This document shows positions 27,585 to 35,627 of a stretch of DNA of 64,000 nt, piece by piece. The stretch spans positions 661,849-725,848 of the forward strand of contig NZ_CH672395.1 of assembly GCF_000152985.1 (NCBI RefSeq). Direction: 5' to 3'. Position 1 is the stretch's first letter; every line of letters starts with the position of its first letter. The stretch is from Leeuwenhoekiella blandensis MED217. Lineage in GTDB: Bacteria > Bacteroidota > Bacteroidia > Flavobacteriales > Flavobacteriaceae. The position numbers and the translations under genes are program-made. The notes beneath the pieces were generated by a model, which was not told where the DNA came from, did not search any database, and worked only from the letters and a program-made list of their open reading frames with translations.

Positions 27585-27970
27585 TTTTCTTTTTTTTGTG
27601 ATTGATGATTCAAAAGTAGTTGGAGTTTCTGTTTTAAACGGTGTTTATAGCGTTACCAAAGCAGGGTGAAATCCTTCAGTTTATGTAAAATTGAGATTTG
27701 GTTACAATTTCTAAACCTTTCCATTTTATGTAATTGAAACCGAGAATAACTGTGAGTTTAAGGTCTTTTAACTATATTTTGGTACAAACTTCTACGTGAA
27801 GTGTGCTATTAATTATTCAGCTGAATAATTTGAAATTAAGATTTGTGAACTTAAGGTTATGGCAACTTAAATTTTAGCCGGTAGGTGAGCGGTTTTAATT
27901 TGATTCTCTAGAGCAAAAACAGGTTTAAAATAGGTGTTGTTCATTCAAATTTACAGCCTGTAGGAATTTA
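27585..27970. other. Intergenic region with a 20-bp perfect palindrome
   Basis: No gene was found in this 386-bp AT-rich stretch. It carries a perfect 20-bp palindrome at 27811-27830 (AATTATTCAG followed by its reverse complement). A second short inverted repeat, ACTTC-TACGT-GAAGT, lies just before it (about 27788-27802). The 12-mer GCGTTACCAAAG at about 27653 is shared with the intergenic repeat at 34007. The palindrome could be an operator for either divergent gene. Confidence 0.5.
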
Positions 27971-28000
27971 TTTGTTTCGATTTTTAAATACTTATCTTTG
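27971..28000 (+). promoter_or_regulatory. Promoter of the RsuA/RluB-like gene
   Basis: TTTG (27971-27974), an 18-base spacer and TATCTTTG (27993-28000) match the Bacteroidota sigma-A consensus exactly. The leader to the ATG at 28018 is about 10 bases. Confidence 0.75.
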
Positions 28001-28017
28001 CGCCAAATTTTAGAATT

Positions 28018-28872
28018 ATGAGCAGACATCAAGAGAGTAAGAAGGGCGGGAAAGCGTCTGGTCGTGGAGCAAATAATAATCGTGCAAAAAGTCACGCACG
28101 AGGTAATGCGCCAATAAAAAAGAATGCTACGGGAAGTAGCCGTACAGCGACTACGAGTTCTGGAAAAGGCGGTATACGTCTTAATAAATACATTGCAAAT
28201 AGCGGTATTTGTTCACGTCGTGAAGCCGATTTGTATATAAGTACCGGGCAAGTTACCGTTAACGGGGAGATCATCAATGAGATGGGCTTTAAAGTAAATC
28301 TTGATGATGATGTGCGTTTTGACGGGCGTCGTATTAATCCTGAAGCAAAAGCGTATGTCTTATTAAATAAACCCAAGGGTTTTTCGGTAACCACAAGTAA
28401 TGCTAAAGGAATGACGGTGATGGATCTTGTGGCAAGCTCTACAAAATCACGTATTCAACCGGTGGGGCGTCTTGGCCGCAATGCAACTGGTTTGTTATTG
28501 TTTACCAATGATGATAAGGTGATGAAAAAACTTACCAATTCTAAGACCGGACTCCCTAGACTATTTCATATTGAACTGGATAAAAACCTAAAGGCTGAAG
28601 ATCTTGATAAAATCAAGAAGGGTCTTACGGTTGATGGGAAACGCTTAGAAATTGAAGACCTGAGTTATGTTGACGGAGCGCCCAAAAAGGAAGTAGGACT
28701 TAAAATGCGTAACGTAGGTAACAGTATCATACGCAGTATTTTTGAGCATTTAGGCTATCAAGTAGTGCGTGTAGACTGTGTAATTTTGGGTACGTTGACT
28801 AAAAAAGATCTACCTCGCGGTAAATACCGTCACCTAAAAGAGCAAGAAATACACAACTTAATGATGCTGTAA
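28018..28872 (+). CDS. RsuA/RluB-family pseudouridine synthase homologue lacking catalytic residues
   Basis: The 284-residue protein has a basic, low-complexity N-terminus (about 1-50), an S4 RNA-binding domain (GIRLNKYIANSGICSRREAD, residues 52-71) and an RsuA/RluB-like domain (YVLLNKPKGFSVTTS onward). Family members change rRNA uridines to pseudouridine with the Asp of GRLD. Here the motif reads PVGRLGRNATGLLLFTND, with Gly153 in place of that Asp. The usual Tyr of motif II is Phe183 (RLFHIELD). The NRQVRR-type segment is NSIIRS (235-240). The C-terminal GTLTKKDLPRGKYRHL block is intact. The fold and RNA-binding parts are therefore kept but catalysis is probably lost. It may act as an RNA-binding or ribosome-assembly factor. 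Confidence 0.85.
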   Translation: MSRHQESKKGGKASGRGANNNRAKSHARGNAPIKKNATGSSRTATTSSGKGGIRLNKYIANSGICSRREADLYISTGQVTVNGEIINEMGFKVNLDDDVRFDGRRINPEAKAYVLLNKPKGFSVTTSNAKGMTVMDLVASSTKSRIQPVGRLGRNATGLLLFTNDDKVMKKLTNSKTGLPRLFHIELDKNLKAEDLDKIKKGLTVDGKRLEIEDLSYVDGAPKKEVGLKMRNVGNSIIRSIFEHLGYQVVRVDCVILGTLTKKDLPRGKYRHLKEQEIHNLMML

Positions 28873-28884
28873 AACAGTTATTTG

Positions 28885-28980
28885 CGTTTGAAAAGTGATA
28901 ATTAGCATATTTTTTACATTACCTTAAGAAATGAGGGTATTGTAATTCGAATTCTTTTTTTACATTTCACTTTTCAAACG
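28885..28980. repeat. 13-bp perfect inverted repeat flanking the speA promoter
   Basis: CGTTTGAAAAGTG at 28885-28897 and its exact reverse complement CACTTTTCAAACG at 28968-28980 enclose 70 bp and end 5 bp before the speA ATG. The interior has the 10-bp palindrome AATTCGAATT at 28943-28952 and two copies of TTTTTTACATT. It may be a paired operator, a stem in a longer transcript or a tiny mobile-element remnant. Confidence 0.6.
28940..28968 (+). promoter_or_regulatory. Candidate promoter of speA-speB-DHS operon
   Basis: TTG (28940-28942), an 18-base spacer and TACATTTC (28961-28968) fit the consensus with one mismatch in TAnnTTTG. It lies inside the 13-bp inverted repeat, whose right arm would cover the transcription start. 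Confidence 0.5.
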
Positions 28981-28985
28981 ATTTA

Positions 28986-30386
28986 ATGAATACTAAGTAC
29001 ATCGATCTTATAGATCAATCTTTCTACTTTCCTCAAGAAGAATTTAAACTTGAGGGCAATCAGCTTGAGTTTCACGATATAGATTTAATGGCGCTCGTAA
29101 AAGAATACGGAGCTCCTTTGAAATTCAGTTATTTACCTAAAATTTCAGAAAATATAAACAGAGCTAAAGGTTGGTTTGCAGATGCTATTGCAAAACACAA
29201 CTACAAAGGCTCCTACAATTACTGTTATTGTACTAAAAGTTCGCACTTTAAACACGTGCTAGATGAGGCGCTTAAAAACGATATTCATATCGAGACCTCT
29301 TCTGCTTTTGATATTGATATCGTAAACAAGCTGAAAGAAAACGGTAAAATAACCGAAGATACTTTTGTGATCTGTAACGGGTTTAAGCGCGATCAATACA
29401 TCAATAATATTGCAGCACTCATCAATGGCGGGCAAAAGAATTGTATTCCTATTATTGATAACTACGAAGAGATCAACTTGCTTACCGAAGGTATCAAGGG
29501 AGATTTCAAAATAGGAATACGTATCGCTTCAGAAGAAGAGCCTAAGTTTGAGTTTTATACCTCCAGGTTAGGAATTGGCTATAAAAATATTGTTCCGTTT
29601 TACGAAGAGCAAATCAAGAACAACGATCAGGTAGATCTTAAGATGTTGCATTTCTTCATCAATACAGGAATTCGCGATAATGCGTATTACTGGAACGAGT
29701 TGAATAAATGTCTTAAGGTATATATTCGTCTTAAGAAAATATGCCCTTCGCTCGACAGTCTAAACATTGGCGGTGGATTTCCTATTAAAAACTCACTGGC
29801 TTTTGATTATGATTATGCCTATATGGTAGACGAGATCATCAATCAGATCAAGATCACCTGCGACGAGGCAGAGGTGCCTGTACCTAATATTTTTACTGAA
29901 TTTGGAAGTTTTACCGTTGGCGAAAGTGGCGGTGCGATTTATGAAGTGTTGTATCAAAAGCAACAAAACGATCGAGAAAAATGGAATATGATTAACTCAT
30001 CGTTTATCACCACCTTGCCAGATACTTGGGCAATAAGCAAGCGCTTTATTATGCTTCCGGTAAACCGTTGGGATGAAGAATATGAGCGTGTTTTGCTAGG
30101 CGGTCTCACCTGTGATAGTGATGATTACTACAATAGTGAACAGCACAGCAACGCGATTTATTTACCAAGATATAAAAAAGATAAACCTTTATACATCGGC
30201 TTTTTTAATACCGGTGCATATCAAGAAACCATAGGAGGCTATGGCGGACTTCAACACTGTTTAATCCCACAACCTAAACATATTCTGATAGATAGGGATG
30301 AAAATGGTAACTTAACAACCCGTATATTTAATGAACAACAAAAAGCAGAACAATTGCTTAAGATTTTAGGTTATGAGTACAACTAA
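28986..30386 (+). CDS. speA: Biosynthetic arginine decarboxylase (SpeA-like, PLP-dependent)
   Basis: The 466-residue fold-type III decarboxylase is shorter than the roughly 630-residue E. coli SpeA but carries the key motifs. NYCYCTKSSHF (near residue 80) holds the PLP lysine. HFFINTGIRD and SLNIGGGFPIKNS contribute to the barrel. FTEFGSFTVGESGG lies near the C-terminal third, and GGLTCDSDDYYN supplies the catalytic Cys-Asp pair. It decarboxylates arginine to agmatine in the cytoplasm. It overlaps speB by 14 bp, and speB overlaps a deoxyhypusine-synthase-like gene, so the three form a polyamine operon. A regulatory-looking inverted repeat lies just upstream. Confidence 0.92.
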   Translation: MNTKYIDLIDQSFYFPQEEFKLEGNQLEFHDIDLMALVKEYGAPLKFSYLPKISENINRAKGWFADAIAKHNYKGSYNYCYCTKSSHFKHVLDEALKNDIHIETSSAFDIDIVNKLKENGKITEDTFVICNGFKRDQYINNIAALINGGQKNCIPIIDNYEEINLLTEGIKGDFKIGIRIASEEEPKFEFYTSRLGIGYKNIVPFYEEQIKNNDQVDLKMLHFFINTGIRDNAYYWNELNKCLKVYIRLKKICPSLDSLNIGGGFPIKNSLAFDYDYAYMVDEIINQIKITCDEAEVPVPNIFTEFGSFTVGESGGAIYEVLYQKQQNDREKWNMINSSFITTLPDTWAISKRFIMLPVNRWDEEYERVLLGGLTCDSDDYYNSEQHSNAIYLPRYKKDKPLYIGFFNTGAYQETIGGYGGLQHCLIPQPKHILIDRDENGNLTTRIFNEQQKAEQLLKILGYEYN

Positions 30387-31317
30387 AAATTATGCTGGCA
30401 TTCCTGATGAGTTTGCCAAACTTGAAACTTCAAAAATTGTACTAATCCCGGTGCCCTACGATGGTACGAGTACTTGGGGGAAAGGAGCAGATAAAGGGCC
30501 GCAAGCCTTTTTAGAAGCATCTGAAAATATGGAGACGTATGATATCGAGACTGATACCGAAGTGTATCAACAAGGTATCTATCTCGCTCCTGCAATAACC
30601 GAAGCAAGTTCGCCAGAGGCCATGGTAGCCGAGGTGCATAAAACAACCAAAGATTTTATCAAGCGCAATAAGTTTGTGACCCTTTTTGGCGGGGAGCATT
30701 CAGTTTCTATTGGAGCGATACGCGCTTTTAATGAGCTTTTTGATAACTTAACCGTGTTGCAAATTGATGCACATGCAGACTTGCGTCAAGAGTATATGGG
30801 AAGCAAGTGCAACCACGCTTGCGCAATGTATGAAGCCAGCCAGACTACAAACCTTATTCAGGTAGGAATTCGCAGTATGGATGCTCTTGAAAAAACTGTG
30901 ATGGATGAAGATAAAACCTTCTTCGCTCACGAGATGGTTCAGGATGAATATTGGGTTGATAACGTGATCGATCTTTGTACAGATAATGTATTTATCACCT
31001 TTGATCTTGATGGGCTAGATCCTTCAATTATGCCGTCTACAGGAACTCCTGAGCCGGGCGGATTGTTCTGGTATGAAACAATGGATTTTTTAAAGCGCCT
31101 TTTTGCTGAAAAAAATATCGTAGGGTTTGATATTATGGAGCTTTGTCCTACCGAACACGATAAATCTTCAGACTTTTTAGCAGCCAAATTGTATTACAAA
31201 ATGCTGAGTTACAAATTTGAAGGGGAAGATGTTGAAGACAATTATGACAATACATACGTTTCTAACACAAGCAAGGGAAGCGTTAATAAATTTGATTTAA
31301 ATGACGATGAAGACTAA
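30373..31317 (+). CDS. speB: Agmatinase (arginase/ureohydrolase family)
   Basis: The 314-residue ureohydrolase contains the manganese ligands in order: GGEHSVSIGA (His), QIDAHADLR (Asp-His-Asp) and FDLDGLDPSIMPSTGTPEPGG (two Asp). It hydrolyses agmatine to putrescine and urea, using the product of the upstream arginine decarboxylase. The start ATG lies inside the last codons of speA (14-bp overlap) and the end overlaps the next gene by 17 bp, so all three are probably translationally coupled. Arginase is a formal alternative, but the speA neighbour favours agmatinase. The C-terminal tail is acidic (EGEDVEDNYDN). Confidence 0.93.
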   Translation: MSTTKNYAGIPDEFAKLETSKIVLIPVPYDGTSTWGKGADKGPQAFLEASENMETYDIETDTEVYQQGIYLAPAITEASSPEAMVAEVHKTTKDFIKRNKFVTLFGGEHSVSIGAIRAFNELFDNLTVLQIDAHADLRQEYMGSKCNHACAMYEASQTTNLIQVGIRSMDALEKTVMDEDKTFFAHEMVQDEYWVDNVIDLCTDNVFITFDLDGLDPSIMPSTGTPEPGGLFWYETMDFLKRLFAEKNIVGFDIMELCPTEHDKSSDFLAAKLYYKMLSYKFEGEDVEDNYDNTYVSNTSKGSVNKFDLNDDED

Positions 31318-32281
31318 GGGAGCGATCTCTCAATTTATAGAAAAATACTATTTACACTTCAATGCTGCTTCTGTAGTTGATGCTGCAAAAGCCTATGAAG
31401 AGCAATTGAATAACGGAGCCAAAATGCTCGTGTCTCTTGCTGGTGCGATGAGTACCGCAGAGTTGGGGAAGATCTTTGCAGAAATGATCCGTCAGGATAA
31501 AGTGCAGATCATTTCTTGTACGGGTGCTAACCTTGAAGAAGATATCATGAATTTGGTAGCGCATTCGCATTACAAGCGTGTGCCTAACTATCGTGACTTG
31601 ACGCCGCAAGAAGAATGGGATTTGCTTGAAAATGGTCTCAACCGGGTGACCGATACCTGTATTCCTGAGGAGGAAGCGTTCCGCAGATTACAGCAGCATA
31701 TCTATAAAATTTGGAAAGAAGCAGATGACGCCGGTGAGCGTTACCTTCCACACGAGTTTATGTATAAAATGTTGTTGAGCGGTGTTTTAGAAGAATATTA
31801 TGAGATCGACCTAAAAGACTCTTGGATGTACGCTGCAGCAGAGAAAAATTTACCAATTATCTGCCCGGGATGGGAAGACAGCACGATGGGTAACATCTTT
31901 GCTTCTTATGTATTGAAAGGCGAATTGAAAGCGTCTACAATGAAGTCTGGTATTGAATATATGACCTTCCTTGCAGATTGGTACACGAACAATTCTGAAA
32001 ACGGAATTGGATTCTTCCAGATCGGTGGTGGTATCGCAGGAGATTTCCCTATCTGTGTAGTGCCAATGCTTTACCAAGATATGGAACGTGAAGACACGCC
32101 ATTCTGGAGCTATTTCTGCCAGATCTCTGACTCTACTACCAGTTACGGTTCGTACTCAGGAGCGGTTCCTAATGAGAAAATAACTTGGGGTAAATTAGAT
32201 ATCAATACGCCAAAGTTTATCATTGAGAGTGACGCAACGATTGTTGCACCACTTGTTTTTGCCTATCTGCTAGATATGTGA
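31301..32281 (+). CDS. Deoxyhypusine-synthase-like protein (probable homospermidine synthase)
   Basis: The 326-residue protein has the deoxyhypusine synthase fold signals: LVSLAGAMSTAELGKIFAEMI, ISCTGANLEED near the NAD site, PIICPGWEDSTMGNIF, FFQIGGGIAGDFPICVVPM, and ITWGKLD, where Lys298 corresponds to the lysine that forms the enzyme-intermediate imine. Bacteria lack the eIF5A substrate. Bacterial homologues are usually assigned to homospermidine formation from putrescine, and flavobacteria are reported to contain homospermidine as a main polyamine. Overlap with speB supports a putrescine-using role. ATG at 31301 or 31307 could start it. A strong bidirectional terminator follows. Confidence 0.88.
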   Translation: MTMKTKGAISQFIEKYYLHFNAASVVDAAKAYEEQLNNGAKMLVSLAGAMSTAELGKIFAEMIRQDKVQIISCTGANLEEDIMNLVAHSHYKRVPNYRDLTPQEEWDLLENGLNRVTDTCIPEEEAFRRLQQHIYKIWKEADDAGERYLPHEFMYKMLLSGVLEEYYEIDLKDSWMYAAAEKNLPIICPGWEDSTMGNIFASYVLKGELKASTMKSGIEYMTFLADWYTNNSENGIGFFQIGGGIAGDFPICVVPMLYQDMEREDTPFWSYFCQISDSTTSYGSYSGAVPNEKITWGKLDINTPKFIIESDATIVAPLVFAYLLDM

Positions 32282-32304
32282 TCTTTGAGATTTAACGATA
32301 AAAG

Positions 32305-32344
32305 AAGAAGCCTCCTAATTCAGTTTAGGAGGCTTCTTTATTTT
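32305..32344. terminator. Bidirectional terminator between the polyamine operon and the GH20 gene
   Basis: A 14-bp perfect stem (AAGAAGCCTCCTAA / TTAGGAGGCTTCTT) with a 6-base loop is followed by TATTTTG on the plus strand. The minus-strand side also has a T-rich flank (TTTATCG), so it can serve both convergent genes. Confidence 0.85.
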
Positions 32345-32347
32345 GTC

Positions 32348-33949
32348 TTATTCTTTGATCGCTTTATTCTGCGTTTTCCAATCAATTAATGGGGAAGGGT
32401 AGTAATTAACCTCCATCAATTCTAAAAATGGAGCTTGATTTCCTAAACGCACTTTATAATTCTCCCAGTCTCTCTGCTCGGGTTGCGACCAGTTCAATTC
32501 GGCATAGCCAATAGCTCTGGGGAACGCGAGGTATTCGAGTTCGCTTATCGTACTTATCGTTTCCGACCAAAGTGGCGCTTCAATACCCAGAATATGTTCT
32601 CGCGGAATATTTTCATAGGCTTCCGGTTTCCATACATACGCTGTATTTACGGGAACGTAACCGGCCCAGTTCAGTCCGTATTCCGATTTCAGATCGTATT
32701 TCATATCTAAATAGGCTTTTTTTGCAGGAGACATAATTACTTTTAGATTTTTGGCAACGGCCAACTCGGCATTTTTCTGACTTTGCCAGAATTGAGCGAT
32801 TGAAGTGGTGTCGATATCTGCGGTAGCGACCTCATCCCAACCTATCATTTTCTTATCATATTTCTGAACGATTTGCTCCACCTTGTTCACAAAATAGATA
32901 TAATCATCTTTCTGAGTCACGTGGCTTTCATCGCCGCCAATGTGAAAATAAGGTCCCGGTGTGATCGCTGAAATTTCTCGTACCACATCATCTATAAAAC
33001 TATACACGGTGTCTTTGCGGGTGTCAAATGTGCTAAAACCTACTTGAGTTCCGCGGTAGATTTTTGGGGTTTTCCCGTTTCCATTCAAAAAAGGATAGGC
33101 TACTGAAGCCGCATTGGTGTGGCCGGGCATATCCACCTCAGGCACGATCGTCATATGATGTTGAGCAGCATAGGCCACGATAGCTTTGTAATCCTCTTGT
33201 GTGTAAAATCCGCCGGGTTCATTACCTACTTCGGTTTCTCCGCCGATCTCGGTAAGCTTTGGCCAGGATTTGATCTCGATGCGCCAGCCCTGATCATCAG
33301 TTAAGTGCAAATGCAACACATTGTATTTGTAATAGGCAAGTAGATCGATATATTTTTTTACATCCTCAACCGTAAAAAAATGTCGGGCAACGTCAAGCAT
33401 TGCGCCACGATACTCAAAAAACGGAGTGTCATTAAGCGCCCCGGATGCGATGGGCCAAACGGGATAATCAATGATAGAATCATTGGCCTTTAAAGGCAAG
33501 AGTTGTCTAAGCGTCTGTACACCTCTAAAAGCAGCTTCAGCACTCGCGGCATTAAGGATGATAGAGTCCTTATTGATTCTCAAGCCGTAACTTTCCTTAT
33601 TTAGTTTAGAAAGACTGTCTGATTGCTTGATATAAACCACACTTTCCTGCTCGGGAAATTCAGTATTTACAGGAACTTGTAATTGGGTGATCTGTTTAAT
33701 TTTTTCGGCTAAAAATTTACCAACTTCAGGAAAGCCTAAACTGTCTGGGGTTGTACGTATTGCAGTAAATTGATCTAGTGGAAATGCGCTATAGGTCGCT
33801 TTGAGCGAAACGGGTTTAGGAATCAAATCTGCAGTAGATAAATCAGTTTTGGGAAGATTTAAAACACGAGGTTCTTTTTCAGGTTTACACGAAAAGAGCA
33901 AGACAAGCATAAAGCTTATTGCAAATACGGAAGGGCGAATTTGTGACAT
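32348..33949 (-). CDS. Beta-N-acetylhexosaminidase, GH20 lipoprotein
   Basis: The 533-residue protein begins with a lipoprotein signal (Cys21 in LLFSC followed by KPEKEP). Residues about 30-160 form the GH20b-like N-terminal domain (LRINKDSIILNAASAEAAFRG, TLRQLL). The catalytic barrel follows with FEYRGAMLDVARHFF, LHLHLTDDQGWRIEI and HIGGDES, where Asp340-Glu341 are the substrate-assisted catalytic pair. VYVWKP and IGIEAPLWSET mark the C-terminal part. It removes terminal N-acetylglucosamine or N-acetylgalactosamine from chitin or glycoprotein fragments and is anchored in the envelope. It has no obvious operon partners; the upstream region carries an intergenic repeat. Confidence 0.92.
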   Translation of the reverse strand: MSQIRPSVFAISFMLVLLFSCKPEKEPRVLNLPKTDLSTADLIPKPVSLKATYSAFPLDQFTAIRTTPDSLGFPEVGKFLAEKIKQITQLQVPVNTEFPEQESVVYIKQSDSLSKLNKESYGLRINKDSIILNAASAEAAFRGVQTLRQLLPLKANDSIIDYPVWPIASGALNDTPFFEYRGAMLDVARHFFTVEDVKKYIDLLAYYKYNVLHLHLTDDQGWRIEIKSWPKLTEIGGETEVGNEPGGFYTQEDYKAIVAYAAQHHMTIVPEVDMPGHTNAASVAYPFLNGNGKTPKIYRGTQVGFSTFDTRKDTVYSFIDDVVREISAITPGPYFHIGGDESHVTQKDDYIYFVNKVEQIVQKYDKKMIGWDEVATADIDTTSIAQFWQSQKNAELAVAKNLKVIMSPAKKAYLDMKYDLKSEYGLNWAGYVPVNTAYVWKPEAYENIPREHILGIEAPLWSETISTISELEYLAFPRAIGYAELNWSQPEQRDWENYKVRLGNQAPFLELMEVNYYPSPLIDWKTQNKAIKE

Positions 33950-34006
33950 TAAAGTAAAATAAATAGTACTCCTGCTAAGCCGGAGAAATTAAGGTTGGTA
34001 AAAGGT

Positions 34007-34070
34007 TTTATTGGCGTTACCAAAGAGTCTAACATTCTTTGGCTTGCCTCATAATTGAAAACTTGTTTAA
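34007..34070 (+). repeat. Intergenic repeat, copy 1
   Basis: The stretch shares TTTATTGGCGT--CCAAAG, GGCTTGCCTC, ATTGAAAA and TTGTTT blocks, in the same order and spacing, with 41208-41272. The inner part can fold (AAAGA...TCTTT). The GGCGTTACC...GGCTTGCC arrangement recalls a dispersed repeat common in Bacteroidota intergenic DNA. The rest of the 33950-34285 gap holds only an 18-base hairpin sequence (about 34080-34097) and no gene. Confidence 0.6.
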
Positions 34071-34285
34071 AAAGACTATCTCGGCACTTGCTCCGAGGAT
34101 TATTTAGTGGCATTAATGAGCTTCTGCTCTACGCGCACGTACTGCAAATTAAGGTTTCAGGACGTATTTTTAATAATTAACGCCACAAATCTGTGATTTG
34201 CTTAAACGGGTAGGCGATAACAAAATCTGGCTTCTTAAGATTTCCTTTAGAACAATTGCTTATTTTCGCAGCCTTATTTGTTAGT

Positions 34286-35005
34286 ATGTCATACCGTCTT
34301 ACAGTAGTCGTTCCTGTTTACAATGAGCAAGATAACTTGCTTCGAGTAGAAAAAGTTTTCAAGGATTATTTTGAAATCGCAGCCGTACCTACGCAGGTAT
34401 TGTTTGTGAATGATGGATCTAAAGACCGAAGTCAAGAACTCATCGAAGAAATTTGTGCGCGTAGTGAAGGATTTCAGTTCATATCTTTTGCTCAAAATTG
34501 TGGGTTGAGCGCTGCGATAAAAGCAGGCTTTGATTACACCACCACACCACTTGTAGGCTACATTGATAGTGACTTGCAGACGACTCCCGAAGATTTTAAT
34601 ATTCTTATAAAATATGCTGAAGAATATGACTTGGTTACCGGGCATCGCGCAGACCGAAAGGATTCTTTTGTGAAAAATATGTCCAGTACTATTGCTAACA
34701 ATATTCGGCGTGCATTTACGCATGACGGGATGGACGATACCGGCTGTCCGTTAAAGATTATTAAGACAGATTATGCAAAGCGTATTCCTATGTTTAGAGG
34801 ATTGCACCGCTTTTTACCTGCGATGATTATGTTGCAAAACGGGAAAACTATACAGGTGCCTATACGACATTTTCCACGTATAGCGGGTACAGCAAAGTTT
34901 GGTCTTTGGAACCGTCTCTTAGGTCCTTTGATGGATTGCTTTGCTTATCTCTGGATGAAGAAAAAATACATCAACTACGACGTAGCAAAACGATCTGATG
35001 GATAG
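34286..35005 (+). CDS. Family 2 glycosyltransferase (polyprenyl-phosphate sugar synthase, DPM1/ArnC-like)
   Basis: The 239-residue protein starts at the ATG at 34286 (MSYRLTVVVPVYNEQDNL); an earlier in-frame TTG is unlikely. GT-A features are VVVPVYNEQDN, VLFVNDGSKDRS, LSAAIKAGFDY and the metal-binding VGYIDSDLQTTPED. There are no C-terminal membrane helices, as in DPM1-type enzymes and unlike ArnC/GtrB, which carry two. It probably loads a sugar onto a polyprenyl phosphate at the cytoplasmic face. It overlaps the LAB_N gene by 8 bp (ATGGATAG), and that gene overlaps a GT-C gene by 4 bp, so three membrane-glycan steps are coupled. The sugar is unknown. Confidence 0.86.
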   Translation: MSYRLTVVVPVYNEQDNLLRVEKVFKDYFEIAAVPTQVLFVNDGSKDRSQELIEEICARSEGFQFISFAQNCGLSAAIKAGFDYTTTPLVGYIDSDLQTTPEDFNILIKYAEEYDLVTGHRADRKDSFVKNMSSTIANNIRRAFTHDGMDDTGCPLKIIKTDYAKRIPMFRGLHRFLPAMIMLQNGKTIQVPIRHFPRIAGTAKFGLWNRLLGPLMDCFAYLWMKKKYINYDVAKRSDG

Positions 35006-35627
35006 TCCGTTCTGGATATATATCATTGGTTTTGTTGCTCAGTTAATGTTTTCGGGCAGACTGGTCATTCAGTGGTTTTTAAGTGAAAAACAAAAGCGGG
35101 TATTAACGCCTTCAACGTTCTGGTGGTTGAGTTTGGGTGCTTCTTTTTTACTTTTCGTTTATGGGTATTTACGAGAAGATTTTGCCATTATGTTGGGGCA
35201 GTCGATCACCTATTTTCTGTACATACGCAACTTGCAATTGCAAGGACAATGGACCAAATCTCCCAAAGCCCTACGCTGGTTTTTGCTTATTTTTCCGGTT
35301 TTGCTGGTGATTTATGGGTATAATAACGGAGATTACGATGTAGATAAACTTTTTAAAAATGAAGATATTCCGCTGTGGCTTTTGCTTTTAGGGAGCATCG
35401 CTCAAGTGATTTTTACACTGCGTTTTATTTATCAATGGATCTATTCTGAGCGAAAGAAAAAATCAAGTTTACCACTCGGGTTTTGGCTGCTCAGCTTCAT
35501 TGGTGGTTTACTTATTCTTACCTACGCAATACTCAGAAAAGATCCCGTTTTATTTGTAGGACATCTTATGGGCGTTTTTATTTACTTTAGAAATATGCGT
35601 CTTTCTATAGGTATTGATAAAGAATGA
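34998..35627 (+). CDS. Membrane protein with two LAB_N (lipid-A-disaccharide synthase N-terminal-like) repeats
   Basis: The 209-residue protein consists of two similar three-helix units. The first is IYIIGFVAQLMFSGRLVIQW with FWWLSLGASFLLFVYGYLRED and GQSITYFLYIRNLQL. The second is LLLGSIAQVIFTLRFIYQW with FWLLSFIGGLLILTYAILRKD and GHLMGVFIYFRNMRL. This is the LAB_N domain, related in layout to PQ-loop carriers, found alone or fused to LpxB. It contains no glycosyltransferase domain. Its place between a polyprenyl-phosphate sugar synthase and a GT-C enzyme suggests a flippase or scaffold role, which is an inference. It overlaps both neighbours, by 8 bp and 4 bp. Confidence 0.85.
   Translation: MDSPFWIYIIGFVAQLMFSGRLVIQWFLSEKQKRVLTPSTFWWLSLGASFLLFVYGYLREDFAIMLGQSITYFLYIRNLQLQGQWTKSPKALRWFLLIFPVLLVIYGYNNGDYDVDKLFKNEDIPLWLLLLGSIAQVIFTLRFIYQWIYSERKKKSSLPLGFWLLSFIGGLLILTYAILRKDPVLFVGHLMGVFIYFRNMRLSIGIDKE

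Noticed and set aside
34289..34723. 144-codon minus-strand open frame opposite the first GT2 gene
   Set aside because: The plus-strand frame has clear GT-A motifs and couples to the next gene; the opposite frame has none.
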